Shown here: one piece after another, positions 24,799 through 32,847 of the stretch
Numbering within the stretch: position 1 is the stretch's first letter
Layout: the number at the start of each line of letters is the position of its first letter
Assembly: GCF_000717715.1 (NCBI RefSeq)
Contig: NZ_JOAI01000004.1
Location: forward strand, 62,001 to 126,000
Source: Streptomyces sp. NRRL B-24484
GTDB lineage: Bacteria; Actinomycetota; Actinomycetes; Streptomycetales; Streptomycetaceae
Reading direction: 5' to 3'
DNA: 64,000 nucleotides
Notes under the pieces: model-generated
Databases searched by the model: none
The model's input: the letters and a program-made list of their open reading frames with translations, nothing else
What the model was told of the DNA's origin: nothing
Program-made: the position numbers and the translations under genes

Positions 24799-26496
24799 AT
24801 GGACGCATCGCTCGCCACCCGCAGACTCGGCCGGGCCGCCGCCGCGGCACTCGCCGTGGCGCTGGCCGCCACGGCCTGCAGCAGCTCGGCCGACGGCACG
24901 GCGGACGACGCGGCCAAGACGGTGGTGCCGACGGTGGGCGCCGAGGACAACAACCCGCAGCCGCTGGACCGGATCAAGGACGGCGGCGAGCTGCGCGAGC
25001 CGCTCCAGCAGTGGATCACCCAGTGGAACCCGTACCAGGTCGACGGCACCTACGGCGACGCGGTCGAGATCATGGGCTACCTGGAGGCGAAGCTCTTCCG
25101 CTCGGACGCCAAGGGCGTCTACCAGCCGGTGCCCGAGTACCTGGTGTCGGCCCGGGTCACCTCCACCTCGCCGCAGGTGGTGACCTACGAGCTCAACCCG
25201 AAGGCGGCCTGGTCGGACGGGAAGCCGATCGGCTACCAGGACTTCAAGGCCGTCTGGCAGGCCTCCAACGGCAAGGACCCGGCCTACAACCTCGCGGACT
25301 CCTCCGGCTACGAGCAGATCTCCGCCGTCGAGCAGGGCGCCGCGCCCGGCGAGGTCAAGGTCACCTTCGCCCAGCCGTACGCCGACTGGCAGAGCCTGTT
25401 CAACCCGCTGCTGCCCGCGGCGGCGATCTCCACGCCGAAGGCGTTCAACGAGGGCTGGATCGAGAAGGTCCCGGTCTACGGCGGCCCGTTCGTCCTGCAG
25501 AACGCCGACAAGACCGCGCAGACCATCACCCTGGCGCCCAACCCGAAGTGGTGGGGCCCGAAGCCCAAGCTGGACCGGATCACCTACCGGGTGATGGACT
25601 CCGCCGCCATCACCCAGGCCTTCCTCAACAACGAGGTGGACTACGCCTCGGCCGGCACCGCCACCGCGTACGGCCAGCTCAAGGACGCCAAGGACGCGGC
25701 GATCCGCACCGGCACGCCCTGGGACGAGGTGCACATCTCCTTCGGCGGGAACGGCGCGCTCGCCGACCAGAAGGTCCGCCAGGCGCTCGGCCGGGCGCTG
25801 GACCGCGCCTCACTGATCAAGATCGCCAACAAGGGCGTGCCGGTGGAGTTCAAGCCGCTGGACAGCCACCTGTTCATGACCAACCAGAGCGGCTACCGGG
25901 CCAACGCCGGCGACTGGGTGACGTACGACCCGGCGGTGGCCGGCAAGCTGCTCGACGAGGCCGGCTGGAAGGACGCCGGCGGCACCCGCGGCAAGGACGG
26001 GCACCCGCTGGAGCTGCACTACGTGATGAGCGACGGCTCCACCCAGGCCCAGGCGGACCTGGCGGCCGCGGTGCAGAGCATGCTGCAGCAGGTCGGGGTC
26101 AAGCTGTCGATCGACAAGGTGCCCAGCAAGGAGTACTTCTCGAAGTACATCGACCAGGGCCGGTTCGACCTCGCGAGCTGGCGCAACACCAACTCGTTCC
26201 CGCTCTCCAGGACGGTGCCGATCTACCGCGCGCCGCAGGGCGACAACGTGTTCGGCAACTACTCCAAGCTGAGCACGCCCGAGATCGACTCGCTGCTGCG
26301 CAGGGCCGCGGCGACCCTCGACCCGGCGCAGGCGGCCGACCTGTACAACCAGGCGGACGTCCGGATCTGGGAGCTCGGCCACACCGTCGAGCTGTACCAG
26401 CGGCCGAGCATCGTCGCCGTCCGCAAGGGCCTCGCCAACTTCGGTGCGGGCAGCCTCGCCGACACCGTCATCACCTCGGTCGGCTGGCAGAAGTAG
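24799..26496 (+). CDS. ABC transporter substrate-binding lipoprotein, SBP family 5
   Basis: The 565-residue protein has a lipoprotein signal peptide (lipobox AATACSSS, Cys about 27). The mature part follows the SBP_bac_5 fold: WNPYQVDGTYGDAVEIMGYL near the N-terminus, YELNPKAAWSDGKPIGYQDF, PNPKWWGPKPKLDRITYRV and the C-terminal VELYQRPSIVAVRKGL. Length and motifs match peptide-binding proteins of Opp/Dpp systems. It is transcribed divergently from its permeases and ATPase, with a long hairpin terminator downstream. The ligand is unknown; peptides are the default for this family. Confidence 0.95.
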   Translation: MDASLATRRLGRAAAAALAVALAATACSSSADGTADDAAKTVVPTVGAEDNNPQPLDRIKDGGELREPLQQWITQWNPYQVDGTYGDAVEIMGYLEAKLFRSDAKGVYQPVPEYLVSARVTSTSPQVVTYELNPKAAWSDGKPIGYQDFKAVWQASNGKDPAYNLADSSGYEQISAVEQGAAPGEVKVTFAQPYADWQSLFNPLLPAAAISTPKAFNEGWIEKVPVYGGPFVLQNADKTAQTITLAPNPKWWGPKPKLDRITYRVMDSAAITQAFLNNEVDYASAGTATAYGQLKDAKDAAIRTGTPWDEVHISFGGNGALADQKVRQALGRALDRASLIKIANKGVPVEFKPLDSHLFMTNQSGYRANAGDWVTYDPAVAGKLLDEAGWKDAGGTRGKDGHPLELHYVMSDGSTQAQADLAAAVQSMLQQVGVKLSIDKVPSKEYFSKYIDQGRFDLASWRNTNSFPLSRTVPIYRAPQGDNVFGNYSKLSTPEIDSLLRRAAATLDPAQAADLYNQADVRIWELGHTVELYQRPSIVAVRKGLANFGAGSLADTVITSVGWQK

Positions 26497-26516
26497 CCGC
26501 CGCGGCCCCGGGTACC

Positions 26517-26553
26517 GCCGCCGTCCCCACATCCCCCGAGCGGGGACGGCGGC
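26517..26553. terminator. Bidirectional terminator hairpin
   Basis: GCCGCCGTCCCC (26517-26528) pairs perfectly with GGGGACGGCGGC (26542-26553) across a 13-nt loop. It lies 20 bp after the binding-protein stop and 42 bp before the end of the convergent gene. Confidence 0.85.
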
Positions 26554-26595
26554 CTCCCGGACCTCCCGGCGCTCCCGGCCCTTCCGGGCAGCGGG

Positions 26596-26952
26596 TCAGA
26601 GCCCGCGGACGGCCTCGCGGCGGCGGCGCTTGCCGAGGGCGGCCAGCGAGAGGTCCTCGGCCTGCGAGCGGAGGTTCTTGAAGCCGTAGCCGCGCCCGGT
26701 CAGCCAGGACGCGGCCGCGGTCTCGGCCCGCTCGGTGGCGTCGAGGATGTCCTCCTCGGCCTCGCCGGAGTCCGCGAAGCGGAAGGTGAAGGCCGTGCGG
26801 GCGGCGATGTCGTAGCTCAGGTGTCCCTCGGGCGTGAAGGCCGCGCGCAGCACGTCGTGCTCGGCGGCGTTCGCGAGGAGTTCGGCGCGCTGCGCCTCGT
26901 CCAGGCCGTCGAAGACGCCGCGGACGGTGATTCGGAAGTCACGGGTGCTCAC
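26596..26952 (-). CDS. DUF6204 family protein
   Basis: The 118-residue protein starts at GTG 26952. The N-terminus TRDFRITVRGVFDGLDEAQ and the body LRAAFTPEGHLSYD with AFTFRFADSGEAEEDILDAT match the small actinobacterial family annotated DUF6204, a ferredoxin-like alpha/beta fold by appearance. No catalytic motif is visible. The C-terminus is very basic (GKRRRREAV). It is monocistronic by position, 80 bp downstream of the GNAT gene on the same strand. The function is unknown. Confidence 0.75.
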   Translation of the reverse strand: MSTRDFRITVRGVFDGLDEAQRAELLANAAEHDVLRAAFTPEGHLSYDIAARTAFTFRFADSGEAEEDILDATERAETAAASWLTGRGYGFKNLRSQAEDLSLAALGKRRRREAVRGL

Positions 26953-27032
26953 CCGGCCGACCCTAGGACGCGGCCCGCGGTCGGTGCACCCCCTTTTCCG
27001 CGGGGCTCTTCCATGGGCCGCCCACAGGCGCG

Positions 27033-27641
27033 CTACGACCGGGCGGCGAGGGCCTGCGCGACGGTCTCGCGGGTGAGGAAGACCAGCTGGGCGCGCTTGT
27101 GGGGCAGGTCGATCTGCGGGCCGAGTTCGAATCCGGTGCGCAGCGTGCGCGCTATCGACTTCTCGTTGAGGGCGTCGGGCTCGGCGATGATGCGGAGCCG
27201 GGACGGGTCGGCGAGGACGAAGCCGAGCAGGGCGGTGATCAGGCCCGCGGTGAAGCCCGGGGCGGGCTCGCCGTCGGCGGGCGCGAGGAGCAGGTGGACG
27301 CCGAAGTCGCCCGGCCGGACGGGGTAGCACTCGCCGACCGGGTCGTGCTCGGGCTGATAGGTCTGGAAGAGCGCCACGGGCGTGCCGTCCCGCTCCACGA
27401 TGTAGGCGTGGTGGGTGTCGAGCGAGTCGACGTGGGCGTAGATCCGGCGGACCGTCTCGCGGGTGTGGCCGACCATGCCCCAGAAGCGCGCTCTCTCCTC
27501 GTTCACCCAGCCGTGCACCAGGGCGGCGTCGCCGGACGGGTCGAGCGGGCGGACGGCGACGGTGCCGAAACCGGGCACGGTCTGCTCGTGGACGGCGGCG
27601 GGGGCGTTCTCCCGGGCGGCGGCCGGAACGGTGGTGGTCAT
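27033..27641 (-). CDS. GNAT acyltransferase of siderophore type
   Basis: The 202-residue protein resembles the lysine/hydroxylamine N-acyltransferases of siderophore pathways (RhbD/IucB/MbtK group): WVNEERARFWGMVGHTRETV, YIVERDGTPVALFQTYQPEHDPVGECYP and the C-terminal IIAEPDALNEKSIARTLRTG. The conserved His-Asp and Tyr-x-Pro features of this subgroup are present. It lies 51 bp downstream of the siderophore-interacting protein gene on the same strand and probably shares its iron-box promoter. No hydroxylase or NIS synthetase gene is in the window, so it may act on a siderophore made elsewhere, or use exogenous intermediates. Confidence 0.82.
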   Translation of the reverse strand: MTTTVPAAARENAPAAVHEQTVPGFGTVAVRPLDPSGDAALVHGWVNEERARFWGMVGHTRETVRRIYAHVDSLDTHHAYIVERDGTPVALFQTYQPEHDPVGECYPVRPGDFGVHLLLAPADGEPAPGFTAGLITALLGFVLADPSRLRIIAEPDALNEKSIARTLRTGFELGPQIDLPHKRAQLVFLTRETVAQALAARS

Positions 27642-27692
27642 GGTCTCTCCTCGGACGGGCGGGACGGGGCGGCACGGAACGGGTACGGGTCG

Positions 27693-28415
27693 TCAGGGAC
27701 GCCAGTAGCCGAGGGCGTTGACGCGCTGCTTCGGCAGGGCCAGGTCCTTGCGGGCGAACTGGGTGAGGGCGCGGGTGGTCGCGGTGTCGCAGGCGATCCA
27801 CACGTAGGCGCCGGCGGGGTCGGTGAGCAGCGCCGGCAGCGCCTCCCGGACCTCGGCGACGAGGTGGGCGCCGGCGTCGCGGCGGGGCAGCCGCCGGACG
27901 CTGTGCCGCTCGGGGTCGGCGCGCAGCGGCAGGTGCTCGTCGGAGTCGTGCTGGGTCTCCAGCCAGACCGTGGCCGGCACCTCGGGCAGGGCGCCGAGCA
28001 GCGAGTTGACGGCGGGGACGGAGGCCGAGTCGCCGATGACGAAGAGCTGCCGGGGCAGCGGGTCCGGCGCGGTGAAGGCGGAGCCCTGGACGGTCGCCTG
28101 GACGGTGTCGCCGGGTGCGGCCTTCCGCGCCCAGTCGCTGGCGCAGCCGTCGTGCAGCGCGAACTCCAGGCTGAACGTTCCTGCATCGGGGTCGGGGTCG
28201 ACGAGGGTGTAGGCGCGCTGGTGCGGCCGCCCCGCGTCGTCGAACCAGACGCGCACCCACATGGTCGGGTGGGCGCCCGTCTCGGCGAGCATCCCGCCGT
28301 CGGTGAAGGCCACCCGCCGGTAGTGGTCGGTGACCTCCTCGACTCCGGTGACCGTGAACTCGAAGTCCCTGCCCCGCATCAACCTGAGGACGATGCCCTC
28401 CCAGCCGTGCCCCAT
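27693..28415 (-). CDS. Siderophore-interacting protein (FAD ferric-siderophore reductase)
   Basis: The 240-residue flavoprotein starts at ATG 28415, preceded by GGGAGGGTGTC. The FAD-binding barrel shows MWVRVWFDD, RAYTLVDPDPDAGTFSLEF (RxYT flavin motif) and VQGSAFTAP; the C-terminal half has LFVIGDSASVPAVNSLL and VWIACDTATTRAL, as in SIP/ViuB/FscN reductases. It would release iron in the cytosol by reducing ferric siderophores with NAD(P)H. A DtxR/IdeR-type iron box 22 nt upstream of the start indicates repression when iron is sufficient. A GNAT gene follows in the same operon. Confidence 0.92.
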   Translation of the reverse strand: MGHGWEGIVLRLMRGRDFEFTVTGVEEVTDHYRRVAFTDGGMLAETGAHPTMWVRVWFDDAGRPHQRAYTLVDPDPDAGTFSLEFALHDGCASDWARKAAPGDTVQATVQGSAFTAPDPLPRQLFVIGDSASVPAVNSLLGALPEVPATVWLETQHDSDEHLPLRADPERHSVRRLPRRDAGAHLVAEVREALPALLTDPAGAYVWIACDTATTRALTQFARKDLALPKQRVNALGYWRP

Positions 28416-28437
28416 GACACCCTCCCGCCACACGAAT

Positions 28438-28456
28438 TTAGGTAAGGCTAACCTAG
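28438..28456 (-). promoter_or_regulatory. Iron box (DmdR/IdeR/DtxR-type operator)
   Basis: TTAGGTAAGGCTAACCTAG matches the DtxR-family consensus TTAGGTTAGSCTAACCTAA at 17 of 19 positions. It lies just upstream of the siderophore-interacting protein gene, where an iron-loaded repressor would block transcription. Confidence 0.88.
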
Positions 28457-28547
28457 CCCATCGCGGGCGCCCCTCGGCACCCGGCCGTCCGCAGGTCACG
28501 GACGGCCGGGCGCAGGGGTCACGGCTTCACGGGGTCACGGGGGCACG

Positions 28548-29219
28548 TCAGTGGCGGGCGCCGTCCTGGCCGTGCCCGTCCTCGGCAGCCGCGACCTCTT
28601 CGGTGGCGCGGGCGAGCCGGCACAGGTCGGGGAGCAGCGCGGCGAGGCCGGCGGCGTACCGCTCGACCCCGGGACCGCCGGGCAGCGGGTGGTACAGGAA
28701 GCAGGCCTCGTTCCGCTGGAGGCTGACCGCCGGCGCGCCCAGCGCGGCGAGGCGGTCGATCAGGTCGCTGCGCACCAGGAGTTCGGCGATCGCCTCCGTG
28801 CCGGTCGCGCACATCGGAACGTAGAGCCCGGGCTGGACGATCGGGAGCCCCAGGGCGGCGGCGCTCCAGGCCCGTTCGAGCCTGATCATCGGCACCCGCT
28901 CCGGGAGTTCGAAGCTGAAGAGCAGCCAGTGCAGGCCGCGCCGCCGCTCCAGGCGCACGAACCGGGCGACGGTGATCCCGCGCCCGTCCGGGCCCGGGCC
29001 GGTGACGGTGGTGCCGCGCCGGACGTCCAGCCAGGGGTAGTGCGGGGCGTACGCGTTCCAGGACTCGCCGGGATCCGTCGTCCGCCAGCCGGCGCCGCGG
29101 CCGAGGGCCAGCATCAGCCGGTCGGCGGCCTTCGCCCGCCGGAGGGTGCCGACCTCCCGCGTCAGTCCGAACGCGACCGGCGCCAGCAGCAGTGCGAAGA
29201 AGAAGATCCAAGGTGCCAT
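28548..29219 (-). CDS. Hypothetical membrane-anchored protein
   Basis: The 223-residue protein starts at ATG 29219 with GAGGGGGAC upstream. An N-terminal hydrophobic segment (PWIFFFALLLAPVAFGL, residues 3-19) is likely a membrane anchor. The body has no motif I recognise: it alternates beta-type segments (TTVTGPGPDGRGITVARFV) with helical, Leu/Ala-rich stretches and ends in an acidic-to-His-rich tail (EDGHGQDGARH). The N-terminal half contains Trp- and Tyr-rich ESWNAYAPHYPWLDVRRG. Neighbours are the iron-regulated SIP gene and a TetR gene, neither obviously related. The function is unknown. Confidence 0.65.
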   Translation of the reverse strand: MAPWIFFFALLLAPVAFGLTREVGTLRRAKAADRLMLALGRGAGWRTTDPGESWNAYAPHYPWLDVRRGTTVTGPGPDGRGITVARFVRLERRRGLHWLLFSFELPERVPMIRLERAWSAAALGLPIVQPGLYVPMCATGTEAIAELLVRSDLIDRLAALGAPAVSLQRNEACFLYHPLPGGPGVERYAAGLAALLPDLCRLARATEEVAAAEDGHGQDGARH

Positions 29220-29386
29220 GCCGTCCCCCTCACGATCACGCCCCCACGACCCCCGCGGGGCGGTCCCACCCGAGCGCAGCGCGGGCAACTGCTCTGACGC
29301 GCGGTCAGGGCCGCGGGGTTCCGGCGGGACCGATCCGGCCATCGGTGCAGCGGCGCCGACTCGCCGCCGAGCTGTCCGGCGACCCC

Positions 29387-29971
29387 TCAGGCCGGGGCGG
29401 CGGGTGCCAGGATCATGGCGACCAGGTGGTCGAGCGCGGCCGCGGCGTCCGGGTGGCCGGGCCGGGTCTCGGGGGCGGTCTCCGGGGCGGTGCGGCGCAG
29501 TTCCAGCCAGCCGAGGTAGGCGGCGTAGGCGGCCAGCGCGCGGTGCCGGGCGCTCTGCGGGCCGTGTCCGAGGCCGGTGAAGACCTCGGCGAGGAAGGCG
29601 AGCCGGGTGCTGGTGACCCGGTTGACCACGGCGGCGACCGCCGGGTGGGCGGTCTGGGCGACGAGGGCGGGCTCGAGTCCGGCGATCCTCTCGCTGCCGA
29701 GCGCCTCGGCGAACAGCGCCCGGGCCCGGACCCAGGGGTCGGACTCCGCGCGGACGGCCGCGATCAGGTCGGTGGTGGTGCGCTGCTCCCAGGTCTCCAG
29801 GGCGGCGACGAGCAGGGCCTCCCGGTTGTCGAAGTGCCAGTAGAAGCTGCCGCGGGTGACACCCAGCTCCTTGGCGAGCCCGTCGACCGCCACGGCGGCG
29901 ACCCCGCCCGCGGCGAGCGCCCGCAGCGCCGCCATCGTCCAGTCGTCCTTGCTGACACGCCCCTTGGCCAT
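29387..29971 (-). CDS. TetR/AcrR family transcriptional regulator
   Basis: The 194-residue repressor has an N-terminal TetR DNA-binding domain: ALRALAAGGVAAVAVDGLAKE and the recognition helix VTRGSFYWHFDNREALL. The helical C-terminal ligand domain shows no obvious ligand clue. The start is ATG 29971 (MAKGRVSKDD); the base T of its reverse-complement CAT is also the first base of a perfect 26-bp palindrome. This leaves no room for a ribosome binding site outside the operator, so a leaderless or very short-leader transcript is likely. It faces a divergent DUF3995 membrane protein gene, its probable target. Confidence 0.9.
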   Translation of the reverse strand: MAKGRVSKDDWTMAALRALAAGGVAAVAVDGLAKELGVTRGSFYWHFDNREALLVAALETWEQRTTTDLIAAVRAESDPWVRARALFAEALGSERIAGLEPALVAQTAHPAVAAVVNRVTSTRLAFLAEVFTGLGHGPQSARHRALAAYAAYLGWLELRRTAPETAPETRPGHPDAAAALDHLVAMILAPAAPA

Positions 29972-29996
29972 GTTCCGTACAGTACTGTACGGAACA
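29971..29996. promoter_or_regulatory. TetR operator 1, perfect 26-bp palindrome
   Basis: The arms TGTTCCGTACAGT and ACTGTACGGAACA are exact complements with no spacer. The palindrome begins at the first base of the tetR start codon, so binding would block the repressor gene itself. Confidence 0.88.
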
Positions 29997-30016
29997 TCCG
30001 TACAGTGGTGTACGGA
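29997..30016. promoter_or_regulatory. TetR operator 2, adjoining operator 1
   Basis: TCCGTACA-GTGG-TGTACGGA has perfect 8-bp arms and the same core (CCGTACA/TGTACGG) as operator 1. Being about 30 bp before the divergent gene start, it fits repression of that gene. Confidence 0.82.
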
Positions 30017-30046
30017 TCTGACTTCGACGAGTACGGGGGTGACGCG

Positions 30047-30562
30047 GTGAAGGCGCAGGAATGGCTGTTCGGTGCGGTGGAGGGTGAGCGGGCGTCGGCC
30101 GGCGCGGGGGGTCGCACGGCCGCGGCCCTCGCGGCGGCGGGGCTGGGCGCAGCGGCGGCCCTGCACGCCGTCTGGACCTTCTCGCCCTGGCCGCTGGGGT
30201 CGCGGGCCGAGCTCGCGACCGTGGTGGTGGGGACGGACGAATCCCGACTGCCGTCCGGGCCGGCGACGGCCGCGGTCGCGGGCCTGCTGGGCGTGGCGGC
30301 CTGGCTGGTCGTCACCGCCGCCCGGCCGCAGAGCCCGCTCGGCAGCTCCCGGCTGGTGCGCTCCGGCGTGTGGACGGTCTCCGGGGTGCTGGCGCTGCGC
30401 GGTGCCGGCGGTGCGGTGGTCTCCGGGCTGGGCCTCGGCAACGCGCCGGCCGAGTTCCGGCACTGGGACCTGGCGCTCTACTCGCCGCTCTGCCTCGCCC
30501 TCGGCGGGCTGAGCGGCTACGTCGCGGCCCGCACCCGGCGGCGCGGCCGCCGGCCGTCCTGA
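30047..30562 (+). CDS. DUF3995 integral membrane protein
   Basis: The 171-residue protein starts at GTG 30047 (VKAQEWLFG), preceded by a GGGGGTGA stretch; GTG 30008 is in frame but falls within operator 2. It has four hydrophobic helices: AALAAAGLGAAAALHAVWTF, ATAAVAGLLGVAAWLVV, a third at about VWTVSGVLALRGAGGAVVSGLG and a C-terminal LYSPLCLALGGLSGYVA. HAVW in helix 1 and the RHWDLALYSPLC motif are typical of DUF3995. The divergent TetR gene and the two operators suggest TetR-controlled expression. The function of the family is unknown. Confidence 0.8.
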   Translation: MKAQEWLFGAVEGERASAGAGGRTAAALAAAGLGAAAALHAVWTFSPWPLGSRAELATVVVGTDESRLPSGPATAAVAGLLGVAAWLVVTAARPQSPLGSSRLVRSGVWTVSGVLALRGAGGAVVSGLGLGNAPAEFRHWDLALYSPLCLALGGLSGYVAARTRRRGRRPS

Positions 30563-30664
30563 TCACCCGTCGGACGGGCCGCCTCGCGGCCCGACACGCA
30601 GAGTTCTCCGGGTCGCGGCGGCAGGATGATCCCGCGGGGCCGCCGCGGAACGTACGATCGGCCA

Positions 30665-31201
30665 ATGGCTGACATGACGGAAACCACGCCGGGGTGGCTC
30701 GCGCCCGACGAGCTGGAGACGGCCCGCGCGCGACTGCCGATCCTGTACGTCGAGGCGGTGCCCGTGCGCGTCGACGACACCGGCGAAGTCACCGAGATCG
30801 GACTGCTGTTGCGCATCGGACCGGACGGCACGGTCAGCCGGACCCTGGTCTCCGGACGCGTCCTGCACCACGAGCGCGTCCGTGACGCACTGCTGCGGCA
30901 CCTGGAGAAGGACCTCGGCCCGGTGGCCCTCCCCCGGATCCCCGCCTCGCTGCAGCCGTTCACGGTCGCCGAGTACTTCCCGACGCAGGGGGTGACGTCC
31001 TTCCACGACCCGCGGCAGCACGCCGTCTCACTGGCGTACGTGGTGCCGGTCGCGGGCGACTGCAGGCCGCGTCAGGACGCGCTCGACCTGGTGTGGTTCA
31101 GCCCGCAGGAGGCGGCCTCGGACCTCGTGCTGCAGGAGATGCCCGGCGGGCAGGGGGTCCTGCTCAAGCGGGCACTGGCCCACCTCGGCTGCCTGAACTG
31201 A
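30665..31201 (+). CDS. DUF4916 NUDIX-like protein
   Basis: The 178-residue protein begins at ATG 30665 (GWLAPDELETARARLPILYVEAVPVRVD). The fold order resembles NUDIX hydrolases: EIGLLLRIGPDGTVSRTLVSGRVLHHERV, RDALLRHLEKDLGP and a later beta region, QHAVSLAYVVPVAGD. The canonical NUDIX box GX5EX7REUXEEXGU is not intact: the helix reads RDALLRHLEKDLG, lacking the REUXEE acidic set. It may therefore be a non-hydrolytic ligand-binding or regulatory relative. It stands alone between the DUF3995 gene and a 244-bp spacer. Confidence 0.75.
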   Translation: MADMTETTPGWLAPDELETARARLPILYVEAVPVRVDDTGEVTEIGLLLRIGPDGTVSRTLVSGRVLHHERVRDALLRHLEKDLGPVALPRIPASLQPFTVAEYFPTQGVTSFHDPRQHAVSLAYVVPVAGDCRPRQDALDLVWFSPQEAASDLVLQEMPGGQGVLLKRALAHLGCLN

Positions 31202-31445
31202 CCCCCGCTCCCGGCACCGACCGGGACCGGCCCGCTGCGCTGCAACGGCGGGGGTGGGGACGGACCCGGGGGCGGTGGTGGGGACGGCGCATCCGCGTCC
31301 GGCCCCACCACCGTGTCCGGCAGGGCCGTCTGACGGCGCCTCGGCCCGCGCCGACCGGCGTGTCCGTGCCCCGGGCCGGCCCGCTGCGCTGTGAAGATAC
31401 CGGTGGGTGCGGTCCCGCGCCCTGATCCGGAAGTGAGGGCGGCGC

Positions 31446-31817
31446 ATGGGCGGCGGCGGGGTCGGCGGCATCAGCGGGGCGCACGTCATCCTCTACAGCC
31501 AGGACGCCGAGGCCGACCGGGCCTTCGTCCGCGACGTCCTCGGCTTCCCCGGGGTCGACGCGGGCGGCGGCTGGCTGATCTTCAAGCTGCCGCCGGCCGA
31601 GCTGGCCGTCCACCCCACCGGCGGCGAGGCCTCGCACGAGCTGTACCTGATGTGCGAGGACCTCGACGCCCTGCTCGGCGAAGTCCGCAGCCGTGGCGTC
31701 GGGATCGCCCGCGAGCCCAGTGACCAGGGCTGGGGACGGCTCGCCGCGATCCGCCTCCCGAGCGGCGCGGAACTCCCGGTCTACCAGCCGCGCCACCCCA
31801 CGGCCCACGGTCTCTGA
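31446..31817 (+). CDS. VOC superfamily (glyoxalase/dioxygenase-fold) protein
   Basis: The 123-residue single-module VOC protein starts at ATG 31446 with GAGGG upstream. The two beta-alpha-beta-beta-beta units are clear: ISGAHVILYSQDAEADRAFVRDVLGFPGV, then HELYLMCEDLDALLGEVRSRGVGI and WGRLAAIRLPSGAELPVYQPRH. Candidate metal or ligand residues are His13, the His/Glu of SHELYL and the Glu near the C-terminus. Small VOC proteins act as glyoxalases, antibiotic-binding resistance proteins or unknown enzymes. No neighbour indicates the substrate. Confidence 0.85.
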   Translation: MGGGGVGGISGAHVILYSQDAEADRAFVRDVLGFPGVDAGGGWLIFKLPPAELAVHPTGGEASHELYLMCEDLDALLGEVRSRGVGIAREPSDQGWGRLAAIRLPSGAELPVYQPRHPTAHGL

Positions 31818-31947
31818 TCCACGGCGATGCGGCCGCCACACGCGCCCTGACTGCGTGTGATGCCCTCCCGTCCCCCTTCTCTCCCCCGGTCCTCCGCGGG
31901 GTGCCGGTCCGTTCGGCGGGACGCCGTAGGGTGGGTCGCGCGAGGTC

Positions 31948-32811
31948 GTGGCGGTGCGGGAGGCCCTGGTGGGAACGCGGGAGCGGTGGACGCCGTCGGG
32001 TGTCCGGCTGCGTCGGGTGTCGGCGGGCGACGGACGGCGGAACTGGCTGTTCGTGCCCGGCGGGCCCGGTCTGGGGTCGGAATCGGTCGAGGGGTTGGCG
32101 CGGGCGGCCGGGGTGCCCGGGGCGGTCTGGCTGGTCGACCTGCCGGGGGACGGCTCGAACCGCGGGGTGCCGGGTGTTCCGGCGGAGCCGTACCTGCACT
32201 GGCCGGACGTCCTGGTGGAGGCTGCCGAGGCGGTGGAGCGGCCCGTGATGGTCGGCCACTCCACCGGCGGGATGTTCCTGCTCTCCGTTCCCGCGCTGGA
32301 GCAGCGCCTGGCCGGGCTGGTGCTGGTCGGCAGTGCGCCGCACGCCGGCTGGCGGGCCGCCTTCGAGGCGTGGGCGGCGGAGCATCCGCTGCCCGGGCTC
32401 GCGGAGGCCGCCGGTCGGTACGCCGCCGCCCCGGACGACGACTCGCTCCGTGCGCTGACCCTGGCCGCGGCACCGTGGAGCTTCACCCCGGCCGGTCTGC
32501 CCGCGGGCCTCTCCCTGCTCGCGGGCCTGCCGTACTGCCGTGCGGCCGCGGCCTGGGCGGACGACGGTTTCGACGAGGGGTACCGGGCCCGCTGGGCACC
32601 GGGCGCCGTGCCCGCGCTGGTCCTCGGCGGCGCCGAGGACCGCATCGTCGACCAGGGGCTGTGGCAGCGCGAGCCGGCCTTCGCCGGACCGCACGTGCTG
32701 CACCGCACCGTCCCGCACGCCGGCCACTTCCCGTGGGTGGAGGACCCGGCGGCCGTCCGCGGCGCGTTCGCGGAGTTCTCCGTCCTGCTGGACTCCCACC
32801 CGCGGCCGTGA
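31948..32811 (+). CDS. Alpha/beta-fold hydrolase
   Basis: The 287-residue protein starts at GTG 31948; a TAGGGT -10-like box lies 16 nt upstream. The fold has the oxyanion segment FVPGGPGLGSESV, nucleophile elbow VGHSTGGM (Ser in GHSTG), the acid in LVLGGAEDRIVDQ and the His in VPHAGHFPWVEDP. The GGPG loop resembles proline iminopeptidase-like hydrolases, and the cap domain (about 145-215) is short and Ala/Trp-rich. It is probably a cytosolic esterase, peptidase or C-C hydrolase. It converges on a LURP-one-like gene with a hairpin between them. Confidence 0.88.
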   Translation: MAVREALVGTRERWTPSGVRLRRVSAGDGRRNWLFVPGGPGLGSESVEGLARAAGVPGAVWLVDLPGDGSNRGVPGVPAEPYLHWPDVLVEAAEAVERPVMVGHSTGGMFLLSVPALEQRLAGLVLVGSAPHAGWRAAFEAWAAEHPLPGLAEAAGRYAAAPDDDSLRALTLAAAPWSFTPAGLPAGLSLLAGLPYCRAAAAWADDGFDEGYRARWAPGAVPALVLGGAEDRIVDQGLWQREPAFAGPHVLHRTVPHAGHFPWVEDPAAVRGAFAEFSVLLDSHPRP

Positions 32812-32812
32812 C

Positions 32813-32847
32813 GACCGGGCAGGTCCCCGGGCCGTGACCGCCCGGTC
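32813..32847. terminator. Hairpin between convergent genes
   Basis: GACCGGGC (32813-32820) pairs with GCCCGGTC (32840-32847). The stem has 8 bp with a 19-nt partly self-complementary loop, and ends directly at the stop codon of the minus-strand gene. Confidence 0.6.

Noticed and set aside
31227..31391. Direct repeats CCGGCCCGCTGCGCTG at 31227 and 31376 as attachment sites
   Set aside because: They flank only 133 bp of non-coding DNA with no integrase or mobile gene. They look like a local duplication.
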